Part shown: piece by piece, positions 1 through 56,033 of the stretch | Layout: every line of letters begins with the position of its first letter | Numbering within the stretch: position 1 is the stretch's first letter | NCBI GenBank assembly: GCA_930367215.1 | Contig: OV884059.1 | Span: 23,460,945-23,524,944, forward strand | Length of the DNA stretch: 64,000 nucleotides | Origin: Pollenia angustigena | Lineage: Eukaryota; Arthropoda; Insecta; Diptera; Polleniidae | Direction: 5' to 3' | Notes under the pieces: model-generated | What the model saw: the letters and a program-made list of their open reading frames with translations, nothing else | Told to the model about the DNA's origin: nothing | Database searches by the model: none | Position numbers and translations under genes: made by a program

Positions 1-2925
1 GTATACAGTATATAAAAAAGGAATATTTTTATAAACTTTCTTCCTATTATCGATCATCTTCTAGTAATCGAAGTAAAGTGGAATTGAAATCGATGATGAT
101 TTAGATTTTAGTTATTTACAAAATGAATGTACTTTTAGTATTAAAAACTGCTGATCACGGAAACTAATACAGCCAGAGTCATCAAATTAAGTACGGTCAA
201 CTTTGACATTTAAACAAACATGTTGGAAAAAAATAGGTGGACTTACAAAAGTATGCGTAGGATCTCCTACATGAATTAATTACAAAAATTCGGGATAATA
301 TTATTAAGCGATAAGAGTACAAAAATTATGCAAGAGCAACTTTTACATCTATATCACCTCCTATATGAATAAATACTTAAAGTCGTATATATGCGAAACT
401 TTAACATATAAAGTCATCAAATTTTGCGCAGGCAACTTTGACATCCACATAAACATTTAGGAAAAAATGGGTGCGCGTGGCTCTTCTCTTTTAAATTAAA
501 TACCACAATGTGTTATTTTGAAAAACTATTATCGCTAGAATCCCAAATTTGTGTAGGACTAACTTTAGTATCAATATAATATATATATATATGGTTACTT
601 CCATATAAATTTAATACAAAAATTCGTATATCTGGACAAGAGCCATCAAATTTTGCAAGGCAATTTTGATATCCATATAAATATTTGGAAAAAAAAAAAT
701 GGGTACAATGCCAACAGTGGGCCCCATGTAAGAGCAACTTTGACATCCATACAATAGGAAAAAGTTATGAGTAAATATTTATTTAAATATATTTTTGAAC
801 TATTAAATTTTTATTTCAATACGATGTCGGTGGCAAAGCAAACCGAGTATTAGCGTGTTAACTAATAAAATTTATACCCATAACTTCTTTTAAATATGCA
901 TTTTTTACGTTTTAAATAAATATATTTGCAGTCTTTTTCAAATATCTTTAACTTTCATTTGAGTCGTTGCAAAATGGTTACTGAGCGTCATTTCTGAGCG
1001 TTTCGATGTTAAAAGCCATTGTCAAGAGAGATTTGTTTAAGAAAAAAGAAGATTTGTGGTTCAACCACATTCACTTTTACCATGTTTATTCTTTGTCGCT
1101 CAGAAAAACACTTAAAATTAGAACAAGTTTTATTCCAGAGCGGCGCCGCTTAGACGCTCATATATGCCGCTCACATGCCGCTTATTACGTGACCGCATCA
1201 GTAGAATTTCATATGTTTTAATTTTTTGTCCCTCATCGCTCTGCGGTAGCCACTTTGCCGCTACCATTCTACTCGACGTCGACTTAAAAAGGCCTTAGAA
1301 AATATCAAGTGAATGTTAATAGTAGTCGATTATTTTCAATAATGACTAAGAAAATACAATTACTGTTTCGGTACCGTCGCTTGAGTCGACGTCGACTTTC
1401 ATAATAGAGGTGATTATTTAACCTATTGAATCAATGTCTGCACATATTTTCAAATAAAAAATGTTTCCCAATACTTTAGTGCTGAATATTTCGTTGTGCC
1501 TTATGAAATTTTTAAGGAGTCTTTGTTATTCAGATAATCATGTTCTGTAACTTCCGCGCCGAGAATCTTTTCGATTAAAATATGTGTGAAATGAAACAAA
1601 AATGACATATATTAAAACAAGCAGCTGTTTTTCTCACTAAACTGTGCCTGTAACTTTTTTTGGCGAGTACTAGCTGTCACGTAAGAAAATTACTCGCCAG
1701 TTAACAGAAAAAGTGTGTCTGTAACATTTTTGCGAGAAAAGTTCCCGTTTGAAACTGTTAAATAAACTCACCAATAAAAATGGGCCGAGAAAAAATATTT
1801 ACACTAAAAAACAAACAAAAAAAATAAATAAAAATGCAAAGAATAATAATAATAATATTTTGTTCTTGGCACGTTTTTTCATTAAGGGTTTTCATGATAT
1901 CTGTGCAAACTGTGTATTTTTACGTCACTGTATGAGAATTTATTTACACAAACTTCGTAAATTCACCTAACAACTTGTACTCGTAGACTTACGCTGTTCA
2001 ATTGTGCATTTATACAAACAGATTTTTAGTGCTTTAAACGTCGCCAAGCGTCGTTTTTAATAAAAAATCCAAGTGTTTATAAGTCAAAAACAATAAATTC
2101 TAGCAAATTAGTCTTTGGCTTTCTTTGTGCATTTTTAAAAGCAAATTTCAACTTTTAATTTTATATTTTTGAATTTTCTATTTTAATTTAATTTTGAACT
2201 GACGTTTCTTACAAACAGACATTAATTGTTTAAAATTGCACAAAAACTAAAAAGGTTCTTCACAAGACCTATTGAAAAGGTCTGCGCAAGAAGCCTGATG
2301 ATCATTGTTTATGTTCTTTTTAGTTGTCAAAAGTTGTTTACAGTTTGCTTACATGTGCATGTATACGTTTGTTTATGGTATGCCACACATACACGTTTTT
2401 TCCTTTTGCTTTGTATATGGGGTAGTAAATTTTTGACAACTAAAAAGAATCGTTTTTTGTTTTTGTACAAGTAAGCACACCTGATAGATGGCGCTTGGTT
2501 CTTCATGAATCGAGTCTCGCAAGTTTGCCTATTTGCACAAATGGCAATTTTAGGCGATATAATGAAAATCCTTATTGTTTAATTATTTTGCTTTAAACAT
2601 TTTTATAAAATATACCAATGTTTTCAAAGCTCTTATGCAAAAACAAATATTAAATCTTGGTCGCCGTCAACGATATGTGCGACTTGCGTTCTCAAAGTCT
2701 GCAATGTCACATCCGTTCCGAGCGCAATGTTATGACTTTTATAACGTAACGACGTAATCTCTTTTGATAGTTTTCGACATGAGTTACAGACACACTCTTT
2801 TCTCGCTTGTCGAGAAACGATGGAATATTTTGTTTCAGAAGTTCTTACTAAAGTACAGAACATGGGTACAGACATAAAGTTTTTATTGAGTTAATATTCG
2901 GTTAATTGACAAAATTATCTCTCTG

Positions 2926-2958
<33 letters not shown>

Positions 2959-2997
2959 AATTAACTCAAGCAAAATGTTAACAACTTTTGACATCTT
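1..2997. other. AT-rich para intron with degenerate repeats
   Basis: No exon was recognised. From about 170 to 770 a sentence-like unit around CAACTTTGACATCCATA recurs roughly every 110 bp with much decay, suggesting an old minisatellite. A CA dinucleotide run lies at about 2930-2956. The remainder is plain AT-rich sequence; the small open frames in it have no recognisable content. Confidence 0.5.
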
Positions 2998-3000
2998 TAA

Positions 3001-3129
3001 CATAGCGTCTTCACCTGATACCAAACGTCAAATTTCATATTAAAAAAACGCTGACAAAAATTTTCGAGTTTTTTTTATATAGACTTTGACGTTTGGTATG
3101 ACAAAAAATTGTCAGGTGAAGACGCTATG
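3001..3129. mobile_element. MITE with TAA target duplication
   Basis: The ends are inverted repeats, CATAGCGTCTTCACCTGA at the left and its complement at the right, with a second inverted block (TACCAAACGTCAAA) just inside. A TAA triplet flanks both ends (2998-3000 and 3130-3132). The length of 129 bp and the TAA duplication fit a non-autonomous PIF/Harbinger-type element. It lies in the para intron after the last exon in view. Confidence 0.8.
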
Positions 3130-3132
3130 TAA

Positions 3133-3964
3133 AGAATAAACTAAATAAACATCTGGCTTTTGTGCAAACCTAATGGATGTACCTTTGTTTTGTTGACATT
3201 TCAGTTGCCAAATGTCAAAACACTTTGTTTAGTGAGTTGTGTTTTGCTTACTAAGCACACTTGTGACTGTGTTGCATTTTAATTATACTCAATATTATAA
3301 TACTTTCGTATTAATTGAACAATAACTAAATTGAAATTCTATATGGATAATTGAGCGCAATTAAGGCATTTATAGACAAAATCCAATTAAAGTGCATATC
3401 TGAATACGGTATAAGGCTACGTACAAGAAAATTTAATTAAAAATGTATTCTAATAAAGTATGTCTCAGACATTGTTACAATAGCCCAGAGCTTTAGTTTA
3501 GTAGCATTTTTAAATGATTTAAACATTTTCCTTCAACACAACTGGGAATTTGACGTTTGATATCGATTTAACTTAAGCGCATTTTATTATTATTATAAAA
3601 TGACAACAAACATGCAACATTCAAGGATAATACTAAGAAATCAGGAGGCTAAATATATAGATAAAAGGGGGTTTCCAATTTATAAAATCTAATAAATTTT
3701 TTGGGAAAAAAACTTAAAGAGATTTTTTTTAGCAAAATTTCTTCTTTAAAAAGAACGCCTTAAATTAAATGAAAATGTTGGTTAAAAAAATGATATAAAA
3801 ATAAAAATTCAATCTAAAAATTTTAAAACTATAAAGATTTTAAATATATAATCATTTCAAAAAAAAAAAAAAACAAATCGCAATTGAGAGACAGTAGATA
3901 GATAGAGGGAGACAGAAAGAAAAGAGGAACTTGAAAGCACATTAGCCAGCTGCGTTGTACTTAC
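3133..3964. other. Para intron, nothing recognised
   Basis: AT-rich intron sequence with A and T runs. No repeat boundary or exon was identified before the donor at 3964. Confidence 0.5.
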
Positions 3965-48199
<44,235 letters not shown>

Positions 48200-48240
48200 T
48201 GTCTATGCGGCCAACGATGAGAGCCTCAGTTTTCCAAGGC
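48200..48240 (-). other. Probable 5' leader part of para exon 1
   Basis: These 41 nt directly precede the para ATG. They are relatively GC-rich and end in CCGCATAGACA before the start codon. An AG immediately upstream (48242-48241) could be the acceptor, although its pyrimidine tract is weak. Confidence 0.5.
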
Positions 48241-48397
48241 CTATTTCATTACAAATTATTTTCCATTCAATACGAAGAAGACACAATCATATATAATTAT
48301 TATACAAATACAAAATATAATTTTCATTCATACATACTCGTACAGAAAACAACAAAATAAAAACCAAAAACTACTGCTTAGTACTATGCACACTTAC

Positions 48398-48486
48398 ATT
48401 AGGCACATGTATGTCGCCTGTTAATCAAAGTTACAACTATATCCGAGGCGCCATCTTCAAACAAGCGCCCGCCACAGACACGTATT
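48398..48486 (-). other. Candidate para 5' untranslated exon
   Basis: An 89-nt block is bounded by a good acceptor (ATTTATTTGCAG) and a good donor (AAT|GTAAGTG). It is clearly more GC-rich than the surrounding introns. It would splice over 157 nt to an AG at 48242-48241, just before the leader of exon 1. It contains a six-codon upstream ORF (ATG at 48454, MAPRI then stop), which could lower translation. The call rests on splice-site quality, base composition and position only; cDNA was not available. Confidence 0.45.
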
Positions 48487-48661
48487 CTGCAAATAAATAA
48501 CAAAAAGGATACAAATTAAACGAAATGCACACGGACAAAATTAAAACTACGATACATTTATGTATGTTCATACGTTTGCACATATGTATGTATATAAGTG
48601 TAATCAAATTTTTTGTCATATTCCTTTAGGATGGATGTGATGTGATAATATTAACTATTAC

Positions 48662-48905
48662 CCAGCAAGCATTTCGGTGATCATTGCTTGTAAAAATTAT
48701 CTTAATGTATTCATCAAAACTTTTTATATTTAATAAAGGTTTAAAGAACAAATTTACTATGAAAATTATTCTTAATAAACGTTTGCTAAATTTAATAATC
48801 GTTTATGAATACGAGGGTTAATGATTACAAAAACTGATTTATCACTTGAGCGATTAAAAAAGGATTCATATATGATATATTCATATGATCAAAAAGGAGC
48901 TAGCA
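48662..48905. mobile_element. CCAGCAAGCATTTCG family element, copy 2
   Basis: It begins CCAGCAAGCATTTCGGTGAT, contains AAAACTGATTTATCACTTGA and ends near GCTAGCAAATTG. Related to 37546 and 55060-55470. Confidence 0.5.
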
Positions 48906-49387
48906 AATTGTACACAGAAAGAAAAACAATCAGAATAAAGTTTTTTATATTTACTTTAAGTACGAGTCGTACTCAAAAATTCAAGTACGACTAACACTTA
49001 AACGAACTCAAAACAATCCTAACTGGGATTACTTTCGCAAATCAATCCCGTAATTTCTTTAAATAAGTATAAAAATTCTTAAATCAAGTAAAAAAAGATT
49101 AAACTTTTCGTTGGTAGTGGCACTCTGAGAGTATAATTACAAAGTGAGCATTTTAACCCATATTAGCAGGGAAACCAGAAATATGCACATTAAATATGCA
49201 GTAAAAACTGGAAAATATGACCTGAAAATTTTTCAAAATATGCTCCAAAAAATTCAAAAATTGCTAGTTTAAAAACAAAATATTCAACAATTTAATAACA
49301 GTTTCATTTAATAAAAAAACAATCCTAAAACTATAACCGGCAAAGCCCAAATACTAAAGTATTTACAATATAATTTTACCCTATTTA

Positions 49388-49434
49388 GTGCCGGTTCACA
49401 CACGTCAAATGTGACTCGTCAACTTGACCGGCAC
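49388..49434. mobile_element. 47-bp MITE remnant with intact TTA duplication
   Basis: GTGCCGGTTCACACACGTCA to TTGACCGGCAC, flanked by TTA (49385-49387, 49435-49437). Same family as 33537-33667 with most of the arms deleted. Confidence 0.8.
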
Positions 49435-49541
49435 TTAGAAATGATGAGCAGTCATCGACTCAAAAAAAAAAAAACAAAATTAAGTTATGTTAAGCGGTTA
49501 CAATTCATATAAGAGTTATTTGTGCCGAATAGTATCTAGAT

Positions 49542-51018
49542 CAGTGTTCGAAAATAAATAGTACATTATTTAATGTTCGGCCCACACACCCAGGAACGAT
49601 ATCTATTTTTTTAGTGATTGTGTAGACATACACAACCCTTAATACCGTTCGTAACTATTTTCAAGAAAGAACCGAACATTATATAATGTTCGGTTCTTCG
49701 TTTAAAAATAGAACAATTGTAGTAATACTGTAGACAAACATTATATTTTAATGTTCTATAATGTTTTTTTTCGTGTGTGTATTTTGTTTTTGTAAAAAAT
49801 GTTTGGTTTTTTTTTTACCAGCCAAAAGGGACGAACATTAACGAGCCGAACCGAACACATTGAAGTTTGTGGATTTTCAAAAAAAACCGAACGGGATTAA
49901 ATGTTCACATCTTTTGTTGAGTTTGATAAAAACAGTAGTATTTTTGTGTTTTGTGACTAACAGGGAAATGTTATTTGTATACCCTCCACCACAATTAGTT
50001 GTGAAGAGGGTATATTAAGTTCGTCATTCCGTGGGAAACTTTTTTATTATTCATCTCAGACCCCATAAAGTATATATATTCTGGGTCCTTGAGTAATTCT
50101 AAGTCGATTTAGCAATGTCCGTCTGTCTGTCCGTCTGTTGAAAACACGCTCACTTTCAAACAACTTAAAAGAAATGAACAAACTTGGTGCCAAATTGCTT
50201 GTAGTTATCCTAAGCAGTTTGGGATTGAAATCCAGCAAAATCGGTTCTGTAGGACCAGAGCTATGAATCAAAATGTGGAACCACCACCTAAAAAATTGAT
50301 AATTTTGTTACAAAAAATAACATAAATGCTGGAACAAGGCACGGAATGAGATAAGATTTTGGACAAATTTGTTTTATTTGACTGGAAATCACGCTGTTAA
50401 ATTTCGTGAAGATCCGTCCATAATTTACCCTAAGCCCCATATAAACACTACTCCCGGAAAACAGTTTAGTACGCCTAAAACCTTGAAAAATATCGCTAGC
50501 GTAAAAAAATTTGGTACGTCACTGTTTTTAGGACTAGAAATAGCACTGTGAAATTTCGTGACGATCGGTTCATAATTTACCTTAGGCCCCATAGAAACCT
50601 TACTCCCGGAAAACAGTTTAGTACCCTCAAAACCATAATTAATAATGCTATCATAACAGAAATTGGAACGTCACAGTTTTAAAGGACTAGAAATGACGCT
50701 GTGAAATTTCGTGAAGAACGGTACATAAATTACCCTAGGCCTCATAGAAACCCTACTACCGGAAAACAGTTTAGTCGCCTAAAACCATAATTAATAACAA
50801 ATCGTCACAGTTTAAGATAATAATAACATCATACAGATATTACTCCTTAAATATTCGAACTGTCGGTGGAGGGTATTAAAGATTCGGCACAGCCGAATAT
50901 AGCACTCTAACTTCTTTTTAATGATTTTCTACACAAACACTATTAGCGTTTGTGTTTTCCACAAATCTACCGAACCGAACATTAAGAAACGATATTTAGT
51001 GTTTATTTTCGAACACTG
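49542..51018. mobile_element. hAT-like element with GAACATTAAATAATGTTCGG arms
   Basis: Ends are CAGTGTTCGAAAATAAATAG and the complement TTTATTTTCGAACACTG; the arms also share TTAATGTTCGG / CCGAACATTAA. Flanks ATCTAGAT and ATCTACAC agree at 6 of 8. A family P repeat (49975-50915) sits inside. Confidence 0.7.
49975..50915 (-). repeat. Dispersed repeat family P, reversed
   Basis: Read on the minus strand it begins GTTAGAGTGCTATATTCGGC with the TGTGCCGAATC motif, and ends near TATACCCTCTTCAC. A GTCCGTCTGTCTGTCCGTCT tract is at about 50117. Blocks around GAAATTTCGTGAAGA recur three times (50400, 50550, 50705), about 155 bp apart. Confidence 0.6.
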
Positions 51019-51023
51019 ATCTA

Positions 51024-51968
51024 CACTGAAAGAATTTTCTTCGCAATACTAACGAATTTTGACATTAATCCCATGAAAAATTGCATTATAAAGGAACCTA
51101 TGCAGCGCTTCGTTGGATCAATGAAACCTGTTTCATTAAAAGGACTTAATGAAACATTACATTAGATCCATGAATATTATTCATTGGATGAATACTTTCA
51201 ATAAAGTAAAATTTTTTTTTTTTTTTATTATATTTTTTTTAATTATTTTTTTATTTTTTCTTTTTTCTTATTTTATTTTACTTTATTTTATTTTTTATTT
51301 TTTTTTTTCTGTCTCTGGCGGGATTCGAACATGCAACCTCGGTGCTGATAGACTAGCTCACTACCAGCTAGTCTACCGGGGCAGTATAGTTTTTGTATAA
51401 AAAAACTATGTTTTTTTCTCAATTAAGGGCGTAAATATGAGATTAAATTGTCCATAATAACAATAACAACGTTGATTGAAAGTGGATTGAAAGTTTTTGT
51501 TTCATTACTATAATGACATTTTTATTGTCATAATGAAAATTTAAATTTATGAAGGCAATTATTGAAATATGTTGCTTTTATAAAAAAATTTTTTGATTTC
51601 ATAAATTGAATGGCATACATGTAACATTAGATGTCTGAAATTATTAAATCTTACATTTTTTAAATAACAATTAAACATTTTTTTAATGAAACTATAATTT
51701 TTGTATTAAGTTATGAATATAGTTATGTTTGTTTATTGTTTTTTTGTGTTCCCAATTAAAATTTTTTGTTTTACTTGGACAAACTTAAGTTTTCATATAT
51801 CCAATGAAAATTTTTAACGTAATTACGAAATCTAATGAAGCGATTTTAACGAAAATACTTCATCAAACCTATGAAATTCCATTTAGACAATGAAAATTTT
51901 CATTTACCCAAGGAAAACTTTTTTATGAAAATGATTCATTAAATATATGAAGCATTTTTCTTTCAGTG
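51024..51968. mobile_element. CACTGAAAGAA inverted-repeat element with TA flanks
   Basis: Ends CACTGAAAGAATTTTCTTC and the complement TTTTTCTTTCAGTG; TA on both sides (51022-51023, 51969-51970). It contains the SINE 51212-51385 and the first part of the 420-bp duplication. Related ends occur near 56034-56876. Confidence 0.65.
51212..51385 (-). mobile_element. tRNA-derived SINE, family S1, with A-rich tail
   Basis: On the minus strand: GCCCCGGTAGACTAGCTGGT with A-box-like TAGCTGGTAGTGAG (51370-51357), then TTGCATGTTCGAATCCCGCC with the B box (51330-51320), AGAGACAG and an A-rich tail of about 95 nt. The termini cannot form an acceptor stem, so it is a retroposed tRNA-like unit and not a tRNA gene. 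Confidence 0.8.
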
Positions 51969-52567
51969 TAGATATTGACATGTCCATATGAGATTTTTTT
52001 GTCTTAAAGGGATTTTAGGGACGGTCCCTAAATTGTTTTTTAATTCTAACATTTAAAAGGAAGTTAAAGCTTTTTATAGATGGGAGTTTTGGGCAAATGT
52101 GAACTGATTCGAAAATAATTTGATTTGCAGTAAAATAATTTTGGGTATTTGTTTATTGTTTTTTTGTGTTCCCAATTAAAATTTTTTGTTTTACTTGGAC
52201 AAACTTAAGTTTTCATATATCCAATGAAAATTTTTAACGTAATTACGAAATCTAATGAAGCGATTTTAACGAAAATACTTCATCAAACCTATGAAATTCC
52301 ATTTAGACAATGAAAATTTTCATTTACCCAAGGAAAACTTTTTTATGAAAATGATTCATTAAATATATGAAGCATTTTTCTTTCAGTGTAGATATTGACA
52401 TGTCCATATGAGATTTTTTTGTCTTAAAGGGATTTTAGGGACGGTCCCTAAATTGTTTTTTAATTCTAACATTTAAAAGGAAGTTAAAGCTTTTTATAGA
52501 TGGGAGTTTTGGGCAAATGTGAACTGATTCGAAAATAATTTGATTTGCAGTAAAATAATTTTGGGTA
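51728..52567. repeat. Perfect 420-bp tandem duplication
   Basis: 51728-52147 and 52148-52567 are identical at every base compared. The unit begins TTTGTTTATTGTTTTTTTGT and ends TAATTTTGGGTA. It includes the right end of the element 51024-51968, which therefore occurs twice (also at 52388). Confidence 0.97.
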
Positions 52568-53045
52568 TTAATTCTTAATACCAACATAATAAGATGGTTA
52601 ACAGACACAGAGTCTAGTTTGGAAAGAAGTTTTTATGGGGAACATGTAAAGTTATAGACCGATTCTCACGATTTACATAGACTTCGTTCTTAGTACAATT
52701 AAAATGTGTTTACCAAATTTGTCAAATTAATATGGACAGGCATTACCGTTGGCCAGACGGGCAAAATTTCGCAAAAAAAAATTTTTTGTTTGCTGCGAAA
52801 ACTCTTGCAGGCATCTAAAAGGCAAAATATGCGCCAAAAACCTTAAAAATGCTGCAAAACAGGTCTTTAAGCTAAATTGTGCAAAAAAAATGCTGCAAAC
52901 GGTAAAATATGCAAAAATATGCACTAACAAATCGATGCCAAAATTCATAAAATGCTTTAAAACGGATAAATATATTGTTTCTGCCTTCATTGGTCGCACA
53001 AGGAAAAACATGCAATTGCATATTTTTGGTTTCCCTGCTTATTAG

Positions 53046-53719
53046 TCTCATCTCTCGGCATTGCATTCTTTAATGTGTGCCTACGGGCATGTTTTTCAAA
53101 GTTGGTTGCAGAGATTACAACAACACCACACAAGTTAGGAAATGACGATTTGCTTGTTGTGTGTCGAAACAACAAAAACAACAGAAAAGAAGAAAAACAT
53201 ACATTATTTTCATGTTTAAAAAGAACAAATTAAGAACTCTTGCTTCTCATTTAGTTTAAATTTTCAGTTACATATACATATGTACATTAAGTTTTTAAAG
53301 TAAAAACAACATTGGGAATGATTTTGGTGTTTTATGGCGGTGTTCAAAATGACCCCAGGAAATATGGCCCCAAAAGGAAAATGAAAAATGGCCCCAAAAT
53401 TTTACATGAGACACAACAACACGCAATTTTGGCGCAATTTTTTTGTTTTTTTTTTTGGGGGGGTTATTTCTCATTTTTTCGTAAGGGTGTTTTTGAATGA
53501 AAAATGACCCCAATATCAAGGAATGAAAAATGGCCCCAAATAAAAGCACAATTTTTACTTTGGGGCTATTTGTCGTCTACTAATAAAAAAATGCAAATTT
53601 TAAGAAATTAAAAATAACCCCAAATATTTTTACACAAATTTTATAAAATTCTATGTAAAACTTTCTAGGTATAGTATAAAAACCCAGAATTCTTATACCA
53701 AAGTAGAGAAGATCCTTGC
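53046..53719. repeat. GGCCCCAAA-rich degenerate repeat
   Basis: From about 53340 the motif AATGGCCCCAAAAT and variants recurs, again in reverse at 54190-54415. This suggests a large inverted-repeat element around the 82-bp array. The first 290 bp hold nothing recognised. Confidence 0.45.
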
Positions 53720-54048
53720 CGGTTATGCAGAGATGCTTTAGTTAGCGAAGCCGGTGTTTGTTATACCATAGAGGAAAAAATCCTTGAGCCCGGCCGAAGG
53801 GCGGCTATTAAGGGAAGCTTTACTGAGCGAAGCCAGAGTTCGTTATACCATAGAAAAGAAAATCATTGCGCACGGCCGAAGGCCGGCTATACAGAGAAGC
53901 TTTAGTTAGCGAAGCCAGTGTTCGTTATACCATAGAGAAGAAAATCTTTGGGTCCGGCCGACGGCCGGCTATAACGTGAAGCTTTAGTAAGCAAGGCCAG
54001 TGTTCGTTATACCATAGAGAAAAAAATCCTTGCGCATGGCCAAAAGCC
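53720..54048 (+). repeat. 82-bp GC-rich tandem repeat, about four units
   Basis: CGGCTAT recurs at 53802, 53884 and 53966 (82 bp apart) with a diverged first unit at 53720. Each unit carries AGCTTTAGTTAGCGAAGCCA, GTTCGTTATACCATAGAG and a CCGGCCGAAGGCCGGC palindrome. It is flanked on both sides by GGCCCC/GGGGCC-type repeats. Confidence 0.85.
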
Positions 54049-54419
54049 CAACCATGCTATCAATCGTACGATTTTTAAAACCAAAACTGTATATTTATCC
54101 GGATTTTGAAATCGGGATTCTAAATTTGGGATTTTTAGTTTCGGACATATGAACTCCACCGAAAATGTTTAATGTAACTTTCTTTGTGTTCTTTTTTGGG
54201 GTTAAAATTCATTATAAATTTTGAGTTGATTTTTCATAATGAAGAATAACCCCAAATTTAGGGTCATATTTCATTTTATTTTTAGGGTTTTTTTTCATTT
54301 TTTTTTTTTTGGGTAATTTTTCATTAAAAAAAATAGGGCCATATTGCATTATGAAAAATAAGCCCAAATTATGGGTAAATTTTCATTTATTTTTTGGGGC
54401 CATATTTCGCAGCACCGTG

Positions 54420-55059
54420 TTTTTTAATTGAAATTCTGTAAGGTGTTAAACGGATTATATCTTTTGGTGTATTTCAAGTATGAATTCGGGGCTAAATCAA
54501 CTTTATAATACAACTTGAATCAGTCTCATTTTCGGATTATTTCAAGTGCGAATGCGGTATTGAATATGGATAAGTTAAGTATTTTGCGATTGAAAATCCG
54601 TGTATGTACTTGAATCAATCTTTCTGTACTTCATTCAAGAAAATCCGTACTCACACCGTACTATTAATACCGCTTCGGATTGATTTGAGTAAGGATGGAT
54701 AGATTTTTGGATGACAATTCGAGTCGAAAAAAAAACAAACCAACCAATTGTAAGGGAATGTAAGAAAAGATAAACTCACTGTTTATTGTTGGTGTTTTGT
54801 TTAAGCTTTGTTATTGCTAGAACTATGACTTTGAGTGTTTATAATTCTTATTTGCTTTAAGGTTTTATTTGTATAATATTTTTAGCTTTTTTTCCAAAAT
54901 CTTTGGAAAATGTTTCCTGATGATTTGGGCTAAGCAAACCAGTGAAATGCGCCTAGAAGCTAGATTTCCCTCAACAATAAATTTCATTGTATTTATCAAA
55001 TATGAAAAATTGCGAATTAAGCACGTCATACGAAAATCTTATTGCTAAAAAATTTTTGG
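54420..55059. repeat. TTTCGGATTATTTCAAGT repeat and AT-rich spacer
   Basis: The stretch with TTCGGATTATTTCAAGTGCG and CTTCGGATTGATTTGAGTAA (54530-54710) is shared with 56630-56870. The rest to 55059 is unremarkable. Confidence 0.45.
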
Positions 55060-55470
55060 ATTCCCAAAAATAACTTTGATTGATTTTTCTTTTGAGTGAA
55101 TAACAAATTTTTCTTTGAGGTGATTCATCAGTAGGGTACCATTTTCTCACAACAAGAGTATAATTTATGATTGAAAAATAAGCTTAAATGCGGTTAATCT
55201 GCTCTTGAAGCTGATTCCTAAAAGATTCGATTGTGCTACAAAATGCTAGCTGGATTAAAAAAAGCCAGCTTACATTTGGGTTTTTTGTAAATTTTTTTGT
55301 AAAAATTAAACTTAATGAGTCTTTTCAGATCACTTTTGATGATTAAAATCTGACTTATAACTTAAGCAATTGAAAAAGAATTCACATATGAATCATTCGT
55401 ATGATCAAAAATTAAGCATTGAAGCTGATTTCTAAAAGATTCGATTATGATACAAAATGCTAGCTGGGTT
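55060..55470. mobile_element. Two adjacent CCAGCTAGCATTTTG elements
   Basis: The first ends AAAATGCTAGCTGG near 55255. The second begins GCCAGCTTACATTTGGG near 55270 and ends AAAATGCTAGCTGGGTT near 55468. Both contain GATTCGATT and CAGTAGGGTACC- or GATCACTTTTGATG-type blocks seen at 37546. Confidence 0.6.
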
Positions 55471-56033
55471 GTTTAAAATACATCTATGTAGGCGTGTATG
55501 GGTTTTTGTGGCATTTTCATTAATACATGCATAAACATATGCATAACAAATACTACTACATCTACATTTCTCTCTACTGCATTAACTGTTTAATTACAGC
55601 TGGGGGAATTTATTTAATTTTGACAATAGGCGGAGGTGCGCAAATTATCTTAATTAGTTTTTATACCGTTCATTTAAATTAATACTACAAGTTTTAATTA
55701 CTTAAGATGGTTTTAGACGACATGTATTTTGCAGTGTCTTTGTCAGATGTGTAAAATCCATATGAAATTGCGCATGTCTATCAAAATTAGCAAATACAAA
55801 AGGTTTATAATTTTTACTTTCATACGTTCGTTTTTGGTTTCATATGGCATAACCTAAAATCGTTTACAACAGCAAACTATATACCGATTTACATTTCTAC
55901 TAGCTTTTACACGTTATTTTGTTCACGGAAAAAATGCAGCGAAATTTGAAGAAAGGGGTTTGTTTATGTTATAAAAATTATATATTTCTAAAAACAACAT
56001 CAAAAGAATTATTATTTTTCGCCAACACATACA
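55471..56033. other. AT-rich spacer, nothing recognised
   Basis: No gene or element boundary recognised. Confidence 0.4.

Larger units (their letters stand above)
49167..53037. mobile_element. hAT-like element, 3.9 kb, heavily nested
   Basis: It begins CAGGGAAACCAGAAATATGC and ends with the complement GCATATTTTTGGTTTCCCTG. Flanking octamers CATATTAG (49159-49166) and CTTATTAG (53038-53045) agree at 7 of 8. Both ends carry AAATATGC repeats. Inside are 49388-49434, 49542-51018, 51024-51968 and the 420-bp duplication. No transposase recognised. Confidence 0.75.

Noticed and set aside
1..3964. Next para exon (TSLSLPGSP... region)
   Set aside because: I looked for the expected linker residues on the minus strand and found none; the following exon must lie beyond the window.
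51308..51385. Possible tRNA gene on the minus strand
   Set aside because: A and B boxes are present but the ends GCCCCGG and CAGAGAC do not pair, and an A-rich tail follows. A SINE head explains it better.
52749..53045. 98-codon plus-strand frame and overlapping minus-strand frames
   Set aside because: They lie in the AAATATGC-rich end of a hAT-like element; lysine/phenylalanine-rich translation has no domain features.
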